DNA from: Hydrococcus rivularis NIES-593
GTDB taxonomy: Bacteria > Cyanobacteriota > Cyanobacteriia > Cyanobacteriales > Microcystaceae
Reading direction: 5' to 3'
Assembly (NCBI RefSeq): GCF_001904635.1
Contig: NZ_MRCB01000006.1
Span: forward strand, 36,981-100,980
Length of the DNA: 64,000 nt
Numbering within the stretch: the stretch's first letter is position 1; the number at the start of each line of letters is the position of its first letter. Position numbers and translations under genes: made by a program. The notes under the pieces are model-generated. The model was not told the DNA's origin. It saw only the letters and a program-made list of their open reading frames with translations, and ran no database searches. Below, one piece after another: positions 18,114 to 26,108 of this stretch.

Positions 18114-18215
18114 TAGTGCGGGCATCTTGCCCGCGAGAATAATCAGAATCTGCGAGCAAGATGTATGCCCTCCGGGCACGCTGAGAGCCTCCGGCTCCGC
18201 TACGCGAACGCACTA
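18114..18215. repeat. Dispersed palindromic repeat, copy E (expanded)
   Basis: This starts with the intact GCGGGCATCTTGCCCGC palindrome, then TGCGAGCAAGATG. Here it is followed by CCCTCCGGG and GAGCCTCCGGCTC hairpins before the closing CGCACTA-like end (CGAACGCACTA). A second repeat type has apparently inserted into the first. Confidence 0.7.
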
Positions 18216-18251
18216 TCTGCTAACAACCAACCAATAACAATTATTAATCCA

Positions 18252-18722
18252 ATGAGTACAACTGCAACTGAAACAAACACAAATATTGTCGCAGAAAACG
18301 CCTTTTTGCAAGAATTAGTTCGTCAAATTCGCGCTCAAGATCATTACGGCGTTTACAGAAGCTGGGAAGACGGATTAGTACTTTCTCCGTTTGTTGTTTC
18401 TCGCGAGAAAAAGCGTCAACTTAAAGTTGATGGAGATGTCGATCTTGCCACTCAATTAAGAATTTTATCATTTTATCGCGCGATCGCGGCTTGCATTGAA
18501 AAAGAAACCGGAAAACTTTGCCAAGTCGTTATCGATTTGAGTCATGAAGGTTTTGGTTGGGCATTGATTTGGTGCGGACGCTTAATGGTAGTTTCTCGTA
18601 CTCTCAGAGATGCTCAACGTTTCGGTTACGATTCACTAGAAAAATTAGCCGCCGAAGGAGAAAAATTGACTAAATCTGGCGTTGATTACATTCAACGTTT
18701 CCCTGAGATTGCGAATCTTTAG
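18252..18722 (+). CDS. NifX-associated nitrogen fixation protein (DUF269)
   Basis: The 156-residue product starts MSTTATETNTN; the in-frame codons before it lie in the palindromic repeat. It carries the family pattern FLQELVRQIRAQDHYGVYRSWEDGLVLSPFVV and GFGWALIWCGRLMVVSRTLRDAQRFGY. DUF269 genes almost always follow nifX and are needed for full diazotrophic growth in some hosts; the biochemical step is not defined. This is the conserved copy, in the usual order nifX-DUF269-DUF683-nifW. Confidence 0.92.
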   Translation: MSTTATETNTNIVAENAFLQELVRQIRAQDHYGVYRSWEDGLVLSPFVVSREKKRQLKVDGDVDLATQLRILSFYRAIAACIEKETGKLCQVVIDLSHEGFGWALIWCGRLMVVSRTLRDAQRFGYDSLEKLAAEGEKLTKSGVDYIQRFPEIANL

Positions 18723-18787
18723 TTAGTGGTTATTGGGTCGTGGTTAGTGGATTAAAAATTTCTCTGTCAACCACTAACGACTAACAA

Positions 18788-18814
18788 TCCAAAATCTAAA
18801 ATCTAAAATCTAAA
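18788..18814 (+). repeat. Short heptanucleotide tandem repeat
   Basis: About four units of AAAATCT/CTAAAAT stand immediately before the DUF683 start codon. This is a short tandemly repeated sequence (STRR) type common in cyanobacteria. No Shine-Dalgarno is visible in it. Confidence 0.7.
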
Positions 18815-18815
18815 C

Positions 18816-19052
18816 ATGGTTGAACTAACAACAGAAATTTCAACAAAAGAAGCCATTGAGGAGTTAAAAACCCAAATCAAACGCCTCAATACCCAAGCAG
18901 GTCAAATGAAAATGGATCTGCACGATCTGGCAGAAGGATTACCAACTGATTTTGAAAAACTGCCAGAAGAAGCTGCTAAAACCTATGAGGTTTATAAGCA
19001 GTTAGACGCGCTAAAAAAACAACTGAAAGACTGGGAGAAAAAAATCAAATGA
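18816..19052 (+). CDS. CCE_0567-type metalloprotein (DUF683)
   Basis: The 78-residue, almost wholly helical product (IEELKTQIKRLNTQAGQMKMDLHDLAEGLP, then EEAAKTYEVYKQLDALKKQLKDWEKK) matches DUF683. A Cyanothece member of the family, cce_0567, was shown to be a Rop-like helical hairpin that binds metal. It is nif-specific in distribution; its role is unknown. Its stop overlaps the nifW start by four bases (ATGA). Confidence 0.9.
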   Translation: MVELTTEISTKEAIEELKTQIKRLNTQAGQMKMDLHDLAEGLPTDFEKLPEEAAKTYEVYKQLDALKKQLKDWEKKIK

Positions 19053-19396
19053 CACTTACAACTGCTACCAAAAGAACCTTGGCAGAATTCAGAAAACTGA
19101 CAGATGCAGAAGATTACTTACAGTTTTTTAACCTTCCCTATAGACAAGATTTTGTCAATGTTAATCGACTGCATATCCTCAAACAATTTGCCCTTTTAAT
19201 TGCCAAGATTGATGAAGTTTTTCCCAATGTCAGTGAAGAGGAAAGATTAGAAAAATATCGCTTGGCACTGACAGAAGCTTATGAACTTTTCCAAACAGCT
19301 AGTCCGCTAGAAACTAAACTGTTCAAAGTCTTCAACGAAACACCAAAAAACTTTGTTTCCCTCGAATCGCTGGCTAAAAAGGCAGGAGTAATATAA
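19049..19396 (+). CDS. nifW: NifW, nitrogenase stabilising/protective protein
   Basis: This 115-residue protein has FRKLTDAEDYLQFFNLPYRQDFVNVNRLHILKQFA and a C-terminal helical part, the NifW pattern. NifW associates with the MoFe protein and supports its activity under oxygen. It is translationally coupled to the DUF683 gene upstream and to hesA downstream, whose ATG directly follows the nifW stop. Confidence 0.93.
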   Translation: MTLTTATKRTLAEFRKLTDAEDYLQFFNLPYRQDFVNVNRLHILKQFALLIAKIDEVFPNVSEEERLEKYRLALTEAYELFQTASPLETKLFKVFNETPKNFVSLESLAKKAGVI

Positions 19397-20212
19397 ATGG
19401 TACTGACACCACAGGAATTAGAACGCTACAGCCGACAAATCATGCTTCCTGGTTTTGGCGAGGAAGGACAAACAGCCCTGAAAAACTCAACTGCCTTAGT
19501 TACTGGTGTAGGCGGATTGGGTGGAACGGTTGCCTTGTATTTGGCGGTAGCGGGGATTGGCAAACTAATCCTCGTTCGCGGGGGAGAAGTCCGTCTCGAC
19601 GACATGAATCGCCAGATTCTCATGACCGATGACTGGGTTGGCAAGCCTAGAGTTCATAAAGCTAAGGAGACTCTAGCCAAAATTAACCCTCATATCGAGA
19701 TCGAAGCGATTCCCGAATACGTTACCTCCCAGAACGTCGATTCCTTGGTGAAGCAAGCTGATATCGCGATCGACTGTGCCTTTAATTTCGAGGAACGGGA
19801 TTTGCTAAACGATGCTTGCGTGCGTTGGAATAAGCCGATGGTAGAAACTGCTATGAATGGCATGGAAGCCTATTTGACCACGATTATTCCTGGCAAAACT
19901 CCCTGTCTCTCTTGTATCTTTCCCGAAAAACCCCAATGGGATCGCTGGGGTTTTGGTGTCCTCGGCGCTGTTAGCGGAACTCTTGCTTGTCTGGCGGCTT
20001 TAGAAGCCATCAAATTAATTACCGGACTAGACAAGCCTCTTTTAGGTCAATTATTGACAATGGATTTAAGTCGTTTGGAATTTGCCAAACGCCGTCCCTA
20101 CCACGATCCCGATTGTCCAGTTTGCGGCAGTAGAACGAAACAAGGGATTGCAGAAGCGATCGCGTTCTTGGAAATAACAAAAGAAGAGGACCTGGCAAGC
20201 ATGAGGTATTAA
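19397..20212 (+). CDS. hesA: HesA, MoeB/ThiF-family adenylyltransferase
   Basis: This 271-residue protein is of the E1-like superfamily. The Rossmann ATP site is GVGGLGGTVALYLAVAG, with the following R/D residues (DDMNRQILM) typical for adenylation of a C-terminal Gly. Two CxxC pairs (CLSC and CPVCG) bind zinc. HesA is linked to nif regions in cyanobacteria and Frankia and may serve molybdenum or sulfur chemistry of cofactor supply. No separate ubiquitin-like partner is found nearby, so the substrate is unknown. Confidence 0.93.
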   Translation: MVLTPQELERYSRQIMLPGFGEEGQTALKNSTALVTGVGGLGGTVALYLAVAGIGKLILVRGGEVRLDDMNRQILMTDDWVGKPRVHKAKETLAKINPHIEIEAIPEYVTSQNVDSLVKQADIAIDCAFNFEERDLLNDACVRWNKPMVETAMNGMEAYLTTIIPGKTPCLSCIFPEKPQWDRWGFGVLGAVSGTLACLAALEAIKLITGLDKPLLGQLLTMDLSRLEFAKRRPYHDPDCPVCGSRTKQGIAEAIAFLEITKEEDLASMRY

Positions 20213-20269
20213 ATTTTTTCCTCCTACTAACCACCAACTACTAACCACTAACAAAAAAAGGAGATTTCG

Positions 20270-20635
20270 ATGACAATTATCCTCACAGAAAAAGCTGCAT
20301 TTCGCCTTCGGACTTTTATCAAAGGAAGTGCATCAGCCACGTCTGAAACGGGCATACGAGTAGGCGTAAAAGATGGCGGATGTAGCGGTTACGAATATGC
20401 TTTAGATATTGCAGACAAACCCAATCCCGATGACTTGGTATTTAAACAAGACAATATACCAATTTATATCGACCCAAAAAGTGAGCCACTTGTTAAGGGT
20501 GTTGTCATTGATTTTGTCGAAAGTTTAACTCAAAGCGGCTTCCAATTTATTAATCCCAATGCAACAGATACTTGTGGCTGCGGCAAGTCATTTTCAGTCG
20601 GCGATTGTACCCCTGATGCAATTCCTTGTAGCTAG
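20270..20635 (+). CDS. hesB: HesB, A-type Fe-S carrier
   Basis: This 121-residue IscA/HesB-family protein has the three cluster Cys: one in GGCSGYEYAL and two in the terminal CGCGKSF. A-type carriers pass Fe-S clusters from NifU to targets. An AAAGGAG ribosome binding site precedes the ATG. The order hesA-hesB-fdxH is the standard cyanobacterial one. Confidence 0.94.
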   Translation: MTIILTEKAAFRLRTFIKGSASATSETGIRVGVKDGGCSGYEYALDIADKPNPDDLVFKQDNIPIYIDPKSEPLVKGVVIDFVESLTQSGFQFINPNATDTCGCGKSFSVGDCTPDAIPCS

Positions 20636-20669
20636 AGAAATTTATCAAGTCGCGATCGAACATCTAAGG

Positions 20670-20692
20670 TAGTGCGAGCAAGATGCTCGCAC
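20670..20692. repeat. Dispersed palindromic repeat, copy F
   Basis: TAGTGCGAGCAAGATGCTCGCAC, a single palindrome (GTGCGAGCA/TGCTCGCAC), lies between hesB and fdxH. Confidence 0.8.
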
Positions 20693-20758
20693 GAAGGAAA
20701 TAAAGGAAATATGAGCTGCGATCGCATTAAATTTATCCCTATTGAGGAGAACAAAAAA

Positions 20759-21073
20759 ATGACTACAACTTACAAAGTTCGCTTGATTAAAGGTAGAAAA
20801 AAACAGCCTCCAGAAATGGACGTAACGATTGATGTGGCAGAAGATACTTATATCTTTGATGCAGCAGAAGAAAATGGCATAGATTTACCTTCTTCTTGTC
20901 GTTCTGGTTCTTGTTCTAGTTGCATTGGCAGAATTGAAGAAGGAGAAGTCAATCAAGACGATCAAGTTTTCTTGGATGATGACCAACTAGCGAAGAAATT
21001 TGTTCTTTTATGTGTAGCTTATCCTCGTTCTGATTGCACGATTAGAACTCATCAGGAAGCTTATTTAGTCTAA
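20759..21073 (+). CDS. fdxH: FdxH, heterocyst-type [2Fe-2S] ferredoxin
   Basis: The 104-residue product starts [18 protein letters not shown] after a GAGGAG site. Plant-type ligands are CRSGSCSSC plus the Cys in LCVAYP. The basic residues near the N terminus (KGRKKQ) are typical of FdxH, the nitrogenase electron donor that also occurs in non-heterocystous diazotrophs. The longer frame from 20672 begins in a palindromic repeat and is not used. Confidence 0.93.
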   Translation: MTTTYKVRLIKGRKKQPPEMDVTIDVAEDTYIFDAAEENGIDLPSSCRSGSCSSCIGRIEEGEVNQDDQVFLDDDQLAKKFVLLCVAYPRSDCTIRTHQEAYLV

Positions 21074-21116
21074 GATATCCAGTTTTACTTCTAAGTGGCA
21101 AAATAGCTTAGATAAA

Positions 21117-21170
21117 AGTGGGCATTATTTTTTATCTTTACCCTCTTATTCATCGCTAATAGTGCCCACT
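21117..21170 (+). terminator. Possible hairpin after fdxH
   Basis: AGTGGGCA (21117-21124) pairs with TGCCCACT (21163-21170) with a 38-base loop that includes a T6 run. It is a weak or composite structure, and could mark the end of the nifB-fdxH transcript. Confidence 0.3.
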
Positions 21171-21297
21171 CTAATTTCAATTTGAGACCCTCAAAAATTG
21201 AGAGTCCGAGCATCGGATTTCAAAATAAAAAATAGCTTTGGATCAAAGTTTGGTGTTTATCCCACAGTAACTCAACCCATGAGGAGATGTTGCAGTC

Positions 21298-21654
21298 GTG
21301 ATTAAACCAGAATATCTTGCTCAAGAATATGTATCGCTAGTCAAGAATTATTATCCGATGACTGGGGAGTTATTAGAGTATTGCTATGTCAAAATTCTTG
21401 AGTGCTATCTGGAAAGATCGGGGAAGCGTTTTTATTACGTTGGCGTTTATTATCCCGAAGGAATGTTAGCTGTCATTCAAGAGCAACAAGATGTTTTAAA
21501 AGATATTGCCGAAAATATGGGATTAGTTGCAGTAGTTTGTATCAATGCAACTCGATTGGTACGCGATCCAGTTTCAAATCTAAAACAAGAAAATCCTCGT
21601 CTTTGGCTGGAGTTATATTGGGTCGCAGCACACAGACATTGGGAAAATTATTGA
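21298..21654 (+). CDS. Hypothetical nif-cluster protein
   Basis: The 118-residue product starts at GTG 21298 behind a clear GAGGAG. Features are MIKPEYLAQEYVSLVKNYYPMTGELLEYCY, then KRFYYVGVYYPEGMLAVIQEQQ and a Trp-rich end (LWLELYWVAAHRHWENY). No signal peptide or known enzyme motif is visible. It opens the small downstream module with a membrane protein, feoA and a ferredoxin. I do not recognise the family. Confidence 0.65.
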   Translation: MIKPEYLAQEYVSLVKNYYPMTGELLEYCYVKILECYLERSGKRFYYVGVYYPEGMLAVIQEQQDVLKDIAENMGLVAVVCINATRLVRDPVSNLKQENPRLWLELYWVAAHRHWENY

Positions 21655-21664
21655 GGCAATTGCG

Positions 21665-21880
21665 ATGTTTATCTCTTATATATTCCTATCATTCATCTGT
21701 CTGGTTTCGGCTTGGATCTTCTTTAACGATCGCGATCCTATTCATAGTCTAGCTGCTATTTTTACTGGTTTACTGACTTTAGTATGGCTGTTTATTCTCA
21801 CGCCACTGTTACTCAAACTTCCCCTCGTCATTGCTTCGGTCTTTGTATTTCACTCCATAGAAATAGCTTCTAAAAACTAA
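21665..21880 (+). CDS. Small two-helix membrane protein
   Basis: The 71 residues form two hydrophobic segments (about 3-20 and 31-65) around a short polar turn (FFNDRDPIHS). It starts 10 bp after the preceding stop and ends 19 bp before feoA. The position next to feoA suggests a role with iron uptake, but no FeoB is in the window and function cannot be assigned. Confidence 0.6.
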   Translation: MFISYIFLSFICLVSAWIFFNDRDPIHSLAAIFTGLLTLVWLFILTPLLLKLPLVIASVFVFHSIEIASKN

Positions 21881-21899
21881 GCAAAGGAAGATTATATCT

Positions 21900-22148
21900 A
21901 TGTTTACCCAAGGCTTTTCGGTTTGTTTTTCTTCGTTAGCTTTACTAAAAAATAAAGAAAAAGGAGTTGTCAGTTGCTTGAGAAACAAGGATCGAGAAAT
22001 TATCCGGAAAATTCAAGCAATGGGAATTACTCCCGGACAACAAGTTTTTGTGGAAAAAGTATTTCCAGATTTCATTATTAAAATCGGAAAAAATAAAATA
22101 AAACTAGATTCAGAAATAGTGCGATCGATTTATGTTAGAGTCACTTAA
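21900..22148 (+). CDS. feoA: FeoA-family SH3-like protein
   Basis: The 82 residues have LRNKDREIIRKIQAMGITPGQQVFVEKVFPDF and IKIGKNKIKLDSEIVRSIYVRV, the FeoA core. FeoA is a cytosolic partner of the ferrous iron transporter FeoB. Stand-alone feoA genes are usual in cyanobacterial nif clusters, where high iron demand makes sense. An AAAGGAAG ribosome binding site is present. No feoB is adjacent. Confidence 0.85.
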   Translation: MFTQGFSVCFSSLALLKNKEKGVVSCLRNKDREIIRKIQAMGITPGQQVFVEKVFPDFIIKIGKNKIKLDSEIVRSIYVRVT

Positions 22149-22228
22149 AAGTAATTGAATAATAACAAATCGATCGCTCTCATTTTTGTGAAAAGAAATG
22201 AATCACTCAATTTACAGGAGAACATCTA

Positions 22229-22522
22229 ATGGCAACACTAACTGGTACAACCCTCGGAGGACTTACCTGGGAACCGAATTTCGTTCAAGAAATCGACCAA
22301 CACAAATGTATTGGCTGTGGCAGATGCTTTAAAGTTTGCGGTCGCAATGTACTCGCTCTGAGGGCAATGAACGATGAAGGTGAATTTGTAGAAGATGAAG
22401 ATGATGATGAAATCGAACGCAAGGTAATGACAATTGCTAATCCTCAATACTGTGTAGGCTGTCAGGCTTGTTCGAGAATTTGTCCGAAAAATTGCTACAC
22501 ACACGCTGCTTTAGCAGTCTAA
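22229..22522 (+). CDS. fdxB: Nif-specific ferredoxin III (2x[4Fe-4S])
   Basis: The 97-residue product has cluster motifs [14 protein letters not shown] and [14 protein letters not shown]. An acidic linker ([16 protein letters not shown]) lies between the two motifs, as in ferredoxin III associated with nif. It probably supplies low-potential electrons for nitrogenase or for NifB/NifEN maturation. A CAGGAG site precedes the ATG. It is the last clear nif gene before cysK. Confidence 0.92.
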   Translation: MATLTGTTLGGLTWEPNFVQEIDQHKCIGCGRCFKVCGRNVLALRAMNDEGEFVEDEDDDEIERKVMTIANPQYCVGCQACSRICPKNCYTHAALAV

Positions 22523-22676
22523 AATTTAGATCTTAAGAGCTATTAGCTTTTAAAATAAAGGAATAGCAGAATTTGAGAAAGCGTCAGCGATCGCGTTTTG
22601 GTACATACTTAAAAAAGCTGGCTGCTTGCCGCAAACTAGCAAAATTTGTTATTGTGTCGAATAACGTCGGAAAACT

Positions 22677-23642
22677 ATGCGCGTTGCTCAGAATATTACA
22701 GAACTCATTGGTCGGACACCTCTGGTTCGATTAAATCGCATTCCCCAGGCGGAAGGTTGCGTCGCTCAAATCCTGGTCAAACTAGAGAGCATGAATCCCG
22801 CTGCCTCAGTTAAAGATCGGATTGGCGTGCATATGATTAACAGCGCCGAACGAGAAGGATTAATTTCTCCTGGTAAAACCATTCTCGTCGAACCCACTTC
22901 AGGCAATACGGGAATTGCGCTGGCTATGGCAGCGGCGGCCAAAGGTTATAAATTAATCTTGACCATGCCAGAGACCATGAGTTTAGAGCGACGGGCAATG
23001 CTAAAAGCTTATGGCGCGAAATTGGAACTAACTCCGGGCAATAAGGGAATGAGCGGCGCGATCGCGCGAGCGAACGAACTCTTAGAAACCATTCCCAATG
23101 CCTATATGCTCCAACAGTTTAACAATCCTTCTAACCCAGAAATTCATCGATTGACAACGGCAGAGGAAATTTGGGAAGATACTGATGGTAAGGTGGATGC
23201 TCTCGTCGCTGGCGTAGGAACGGGAGGCACGATTACCGGAGTTAGTGAAGTTATCAAACAGAGAAAGCCAGAGTTTAAAGCGATCGCAGTCGAACCAGCC
23301 AACAGCCCCGTTCTCTCTGGCGGCAATCCCGGCCCTCACAAAATTCAAGGCATCGGCGCGGGTTTTGTGCCTCAAGTCCTTAAAGTCGATCTGATCGATG
23401 AAGTAATAACCGTAACCGATGAAGACGCGATCGCCTATAGTCGTCGCATGGCAAAAGAAGAAGGTCTGCTATCTGGAATTTCTAGCGGGGCTGCCCTTTG
23501 TGCCGCTATCCAAGTAGCCAAGCGTCCAGAAAATAAGGGAAAGCTTATCGTCATGATTCAGCCCAGCTTTGGCGAACGCTATCTCAGTACGGTGCTGTTC
23601 CAAAACTTAGATGAAGGAGAGAGAGAGCCAGTACTTGCTTAA
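22677..23642 (+). CDS. cysK: Cysteine synthase (O-acetylserine sulfhydrylase)
   Basis: The 321-residue PLP enzyme makes cysteine from O-acetylserine and sulfide. The PLP lysine is in [11 protein letters not shown]; the substrate loop is [11 protein letters not shown]; the phosphate-binding loop is [10 protein letters not shown]; and the GIGAGFVP motif is present. It completes the pathway begun by NifP at the other end of the cluster. Start ATG 22677 has no strong Shine-Dalgarno. It lies 154 bp after the ferredoxin, so it may have its own promoter. Confidence 0.95.
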   Translation: MRVAQNITELIGRTPLVRLNRIPQAEGCVAQILVKLESMNPAASVKDRIGVHMINSAEREGLISPGKTILVEPTSGNTGIALAMAAAAKGYKLILTMPETMSLERRAMLKAYGAKLELTPGNKGMSGAIARANELLETIPNAYMLQQFNNPSNPEIHRLTTAEEIWEDTDGKVDALVAGVGTGGTITGVSEVIKQRKPEFKAIAVEPANSPVLSGGNPGPHKIQGIGAGFVPQVLKVDLIDEVITVTDEDAIAYSRRMAKEEGLLSGISSGAALCAAIQVAKRPENKGKLIVMIQPSFGERYLSTVLFQNLDEGEREPVLA

Positions 23643-23738
23643 TGTTCACAATTCAGGAGTCTAGGAGTCAAGATTCTATCATTTGTCCCTTGTCTTCTGT
23701 ATCTCTCTGTGCGACTTCTTTGATAACTTCTGTAGACG

Positions 23739-24785
23739 ATGAAATTAAGTGAAATTGTTGCAAAGTTAGGTAAGTTAGCAGCATCGGATAGCCTTACTTC
23801 TAACCCAGGTTGCGATCCCGACATTACAGGAGTTGCCCCAGTTGAAGAAGCTGCTGCAGGAACGCTGAGCTATATTGAGGGAGCGAAATTTGCTGCTATG
23901 GTAGCGAAAACGGCGGCTAGTGCCTTAATTTTGCCCCTCGAACCCGCGCTACAGACGCAAGCAAGCGATCGCGACATTGCTTGGATTGCCACTGCCGAAC
24001 CCAGGTTAGCGTTTGCTCATGCGATTAAACTTTTTTACCATCCCTTCCAACCGTCGCCCAGAACTCATCCGACTGCGGTTGTTTCCCCTGGCGCAACCAT
24101 TGGTAAGGATGTTTACATTGGCGCTTACGTTGTCATTCATGCAGGTGTAAAAATCGGCGATCGCGCCTGCATTCATCCCAATGTCGTCATTTATCCAGAC
24201 GTGACAATTGGCGATCGCACTGTCTTACACGCTAACTGCACCATCCACGAACGCACCCAGATTGGTACGGATTGCGTCATTCACAGCGGTGCGGTCATCG
24301 GTGCGGAAGGCTTTGGCTTTGTTCCCACGCCCCAAGGCTGGTTCAAAATGGAACAGTCCGGTTGTACGATCCTCGAAGATGGCGTAGAAGTCGGCTGCAA
24401 CAGCACCATCGATCGCCCTGCGGTAGGAGAAACCCGCATCGGACGCAATACTAAGTTAGATAACCTAGTCCATATCGCCCATGGCTGTCGAGTCGGGCAA
24501 AATTGCGCCTTTGCCGCCCAAGTAGGCTTAGCAGGGGGCGTGCAAGTCGGCGATCGCGTTATTCTAGCAGGTCAAGTCGGCGTTGCCAATCAGGTAAAAA
24601 TCGGAGACGGCGCGATCGCAACTGCCCAAAGCGGCATTCACAATGATATCCAACCGGGCGAAATTGTCTCTAGCAGTCCCGCCGTTCCCAACAAATTATA
24701 TTTAAAAGTTTCCGCCATTTATAAGCGTCTTCCCGAAATGTATCAAACCCTAAAACGCCTTCAGAAGAAATTGGGCGATGACTAA
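23739..24785 (+). CDS. lpxD: LpxD, UDP-3-O-acylglucosamine N-acyltransferase
   Basis: The 348-residue product adds the N-linked acyl chain in lipid A synthesis. Residues 1-100 form the LpxD N-terminal uridine-binding domain (MKLSEIVAKLG, GAKFAAMVAKTAASALILP). About 110-300 is the hexapeptide beta-helix with the catalytic-region words VIGAEGFGFVP and HIAHGCRVGQNCAFAAQ. A C-terminal helix closes it (YLKVSAIYKRLPEMYQTLKRLQKKL). It marks the exit from the nif cluster into envelope genes. Confidence 0.94.
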   Translation: MKLSEIVAKLGKLAASDSLTSNPGCDPDITGVAPVEEAAAGTLSYIEGAKFAAMVAKTAASALILPLEPALQTQASDRDIAWIATAEPRLAFAHAIKLFYHPFQPSPRTHPTAVVSPGATIGKDVYIGAYVVIHAGVKIGDRACIHPNVVIYPDVTIGDRTVLHANCTIHERTQIGTDCVIHSGAVIGAEGFGFVPTPQGWFKMEQSGCTILEDGVEVGCNSTIDRPAVGETRIGRNTKLDNLVHIAHGCRVGQNCAFAAQVGLAGGVQVGDRVILAGQVGVANQVKIGDGAIATAQSGIHNDIQPGEIVSSSPAVPNKLYLKVSAIYKRLPEMYQTLKRLQKKLGDD

Positions 24786-24814
24786 TACCATTTTGGATTT
24801 TGTAAGCCAAACTA

Positions 24815-25762
24815 TTAATACACTGTTTGAATCCATTCCCATTGTTGCGTCAATCCTTCAATTAAGGAGACTTTAGGATACCATCCTAAAAGCGTTTTTG
24901 CCTTGGAAATATCTGCTCCAGTATGACGGGCATCTCCTCTAGCCATCTCCAAATAGTTTCTTTGAATCGGAATTGCTGCGATCGCTTCAATTTTATCCAA
25001 CACATCGGTCAATACAACTCTACTGCCGCCGCCAATATTAAAAGCTTCGCCAATAGCCTCCGGAACGGTTGCTGCCGCTAAATTCGCTTCTACTACATCG
25101 CTGACAAAGGTGAAATCTCGCGTTTGTTGTCCGTCTCCATATATCGGAATTGGCGCACCTACCATTGCTGCTTTAAAAAATTTATGAAATGCCATATCAG
25201 GACGTTGGCGAGGTCCGTAGACGCTAAAGTAGCGAAGGGCTGTCACTGGAACTTGAAAATTTCGGTAGTATAAAAAACATAAATATTCTGCTGCCAATTT
25301 AGTAATGCCATAGGGGGAAGTAGGCTGAGGACAAATTGATTCTGGAGTCGGCAGAGTTTCTGCATTCCCGTAGATCGACGAGCTAGAGGCAAATACCAGT
25401 CGCTTGAGGGATTTGGACTCTTTGGCAGCTTCTAAAATAATTTGAGTAGCGTTAATGTTGCGTTCTGTATAGTGACGGAAACTTTCGCCCCAGCTTGCCC
25501 GTACTCCAGCCTGAGCTGCCTGATGATAGAGGGTTTCTGCATTCGCCAACAGGTCTTGCCAATTCAACTCATGAATCGACCCTTCTATTAACTCAAAAGA
25601 AGAGTAACTCTCAAGAGATGAAACATTTCTACGCTTAAAGCTAGGCTCGTAGTAATCATTAAATTCATCAATACCGATTACTCTCTCCCCTTGTTTGAGT
25701 AACGCTTCAGCTAGGTGCGAGCCGATAAAACCTGCGACTCCAGTTACTATTGAAGTTGTCAT
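24815..25762 (-). CDS. NAD-dependent sugar epimerase/dehydratase
   Basis: This 315-residue extended short-chain dehydrogenase has the NAD loop TGVAGFIGSHLAEALL and the catalytic Ser with YGITKLAAEYL (YxxxK). ALRYFSVYGPRQRPDMAFHKF is also typical. Closest in pattern to UDP-glucuronate 4-epimerases and UDP-glucose 4-epimerases; the substrate cannot be fixed by eye. It is divergent from the glycosyltransferase-exporter operon and probably supplies a nucleotide sugar for it. Confidence 0.88.
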   Translation of the reverse strand: MTTSIVTGVAGFIGSHLAEALLKQGERVIGIDEFNDYYEPSFKRRNVSSLESYSSFELIEGSIHELNWQDLLANAETLYHQAAQAGVRASWGESFRHYTERNINATQIILEAAKESKSLKRLVFASSSSIYGNAETLPTPESICPQPTSPYGITKLAAEYLCFLYYRNFQVPVTALRYFSVYGPRQRPDMAFHKFFKAAMVGAPIPIYGDGQQTRDFTFVSDVVEANLAAATVPEAIGEAFNIGGGSRVVLTDVLDKIEAIAAIPIQRNYLEMARGDARHTGADISKAKTLLGWYPKVSLIEGLTQQWEWIQTVY

Positions 25763-26108
25763 AAGGCTAAAAAAGATAAATAAAAACTTTAACTCACTCT
25801 ACCTAATTTCTGGGTACAATTGGCTGTAAATGCTTGCCGATTGGATGCTAACGATCGCGATCGCAAGAGTTTTAGATTTCTCACATTCCAACCAAAATTC
25901 AGAATTTTTCAAGAATCTAAAGCTTTTTTCTGGTGGCGATCTGATAGACGACGCGCAGCCTAAATTTCTACCTCGACAGACTGATGTGTTTTTTGGTAAA
26001 GTAGTAAAAATATAACCAACTGCAAAAATTTTAAGCGAGCAGCACAATTTATAGAACGTAAATACCGATGGTTGGTGACACTAATTATTCGGGTCGAGCG
26101 ACTAAGAT
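25763..26108. other. Divergent intergenic region
   Basis: This gap of 346 bases lies between the minus-strand epimerase and the plus-strand glycosyltransferase and so should contain both promoters. It has a HIP1-like cluster near 25852 but no clear -10/-35 pair or repeat. Short open frames on both strands are not supported. Confidence 0.5.
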
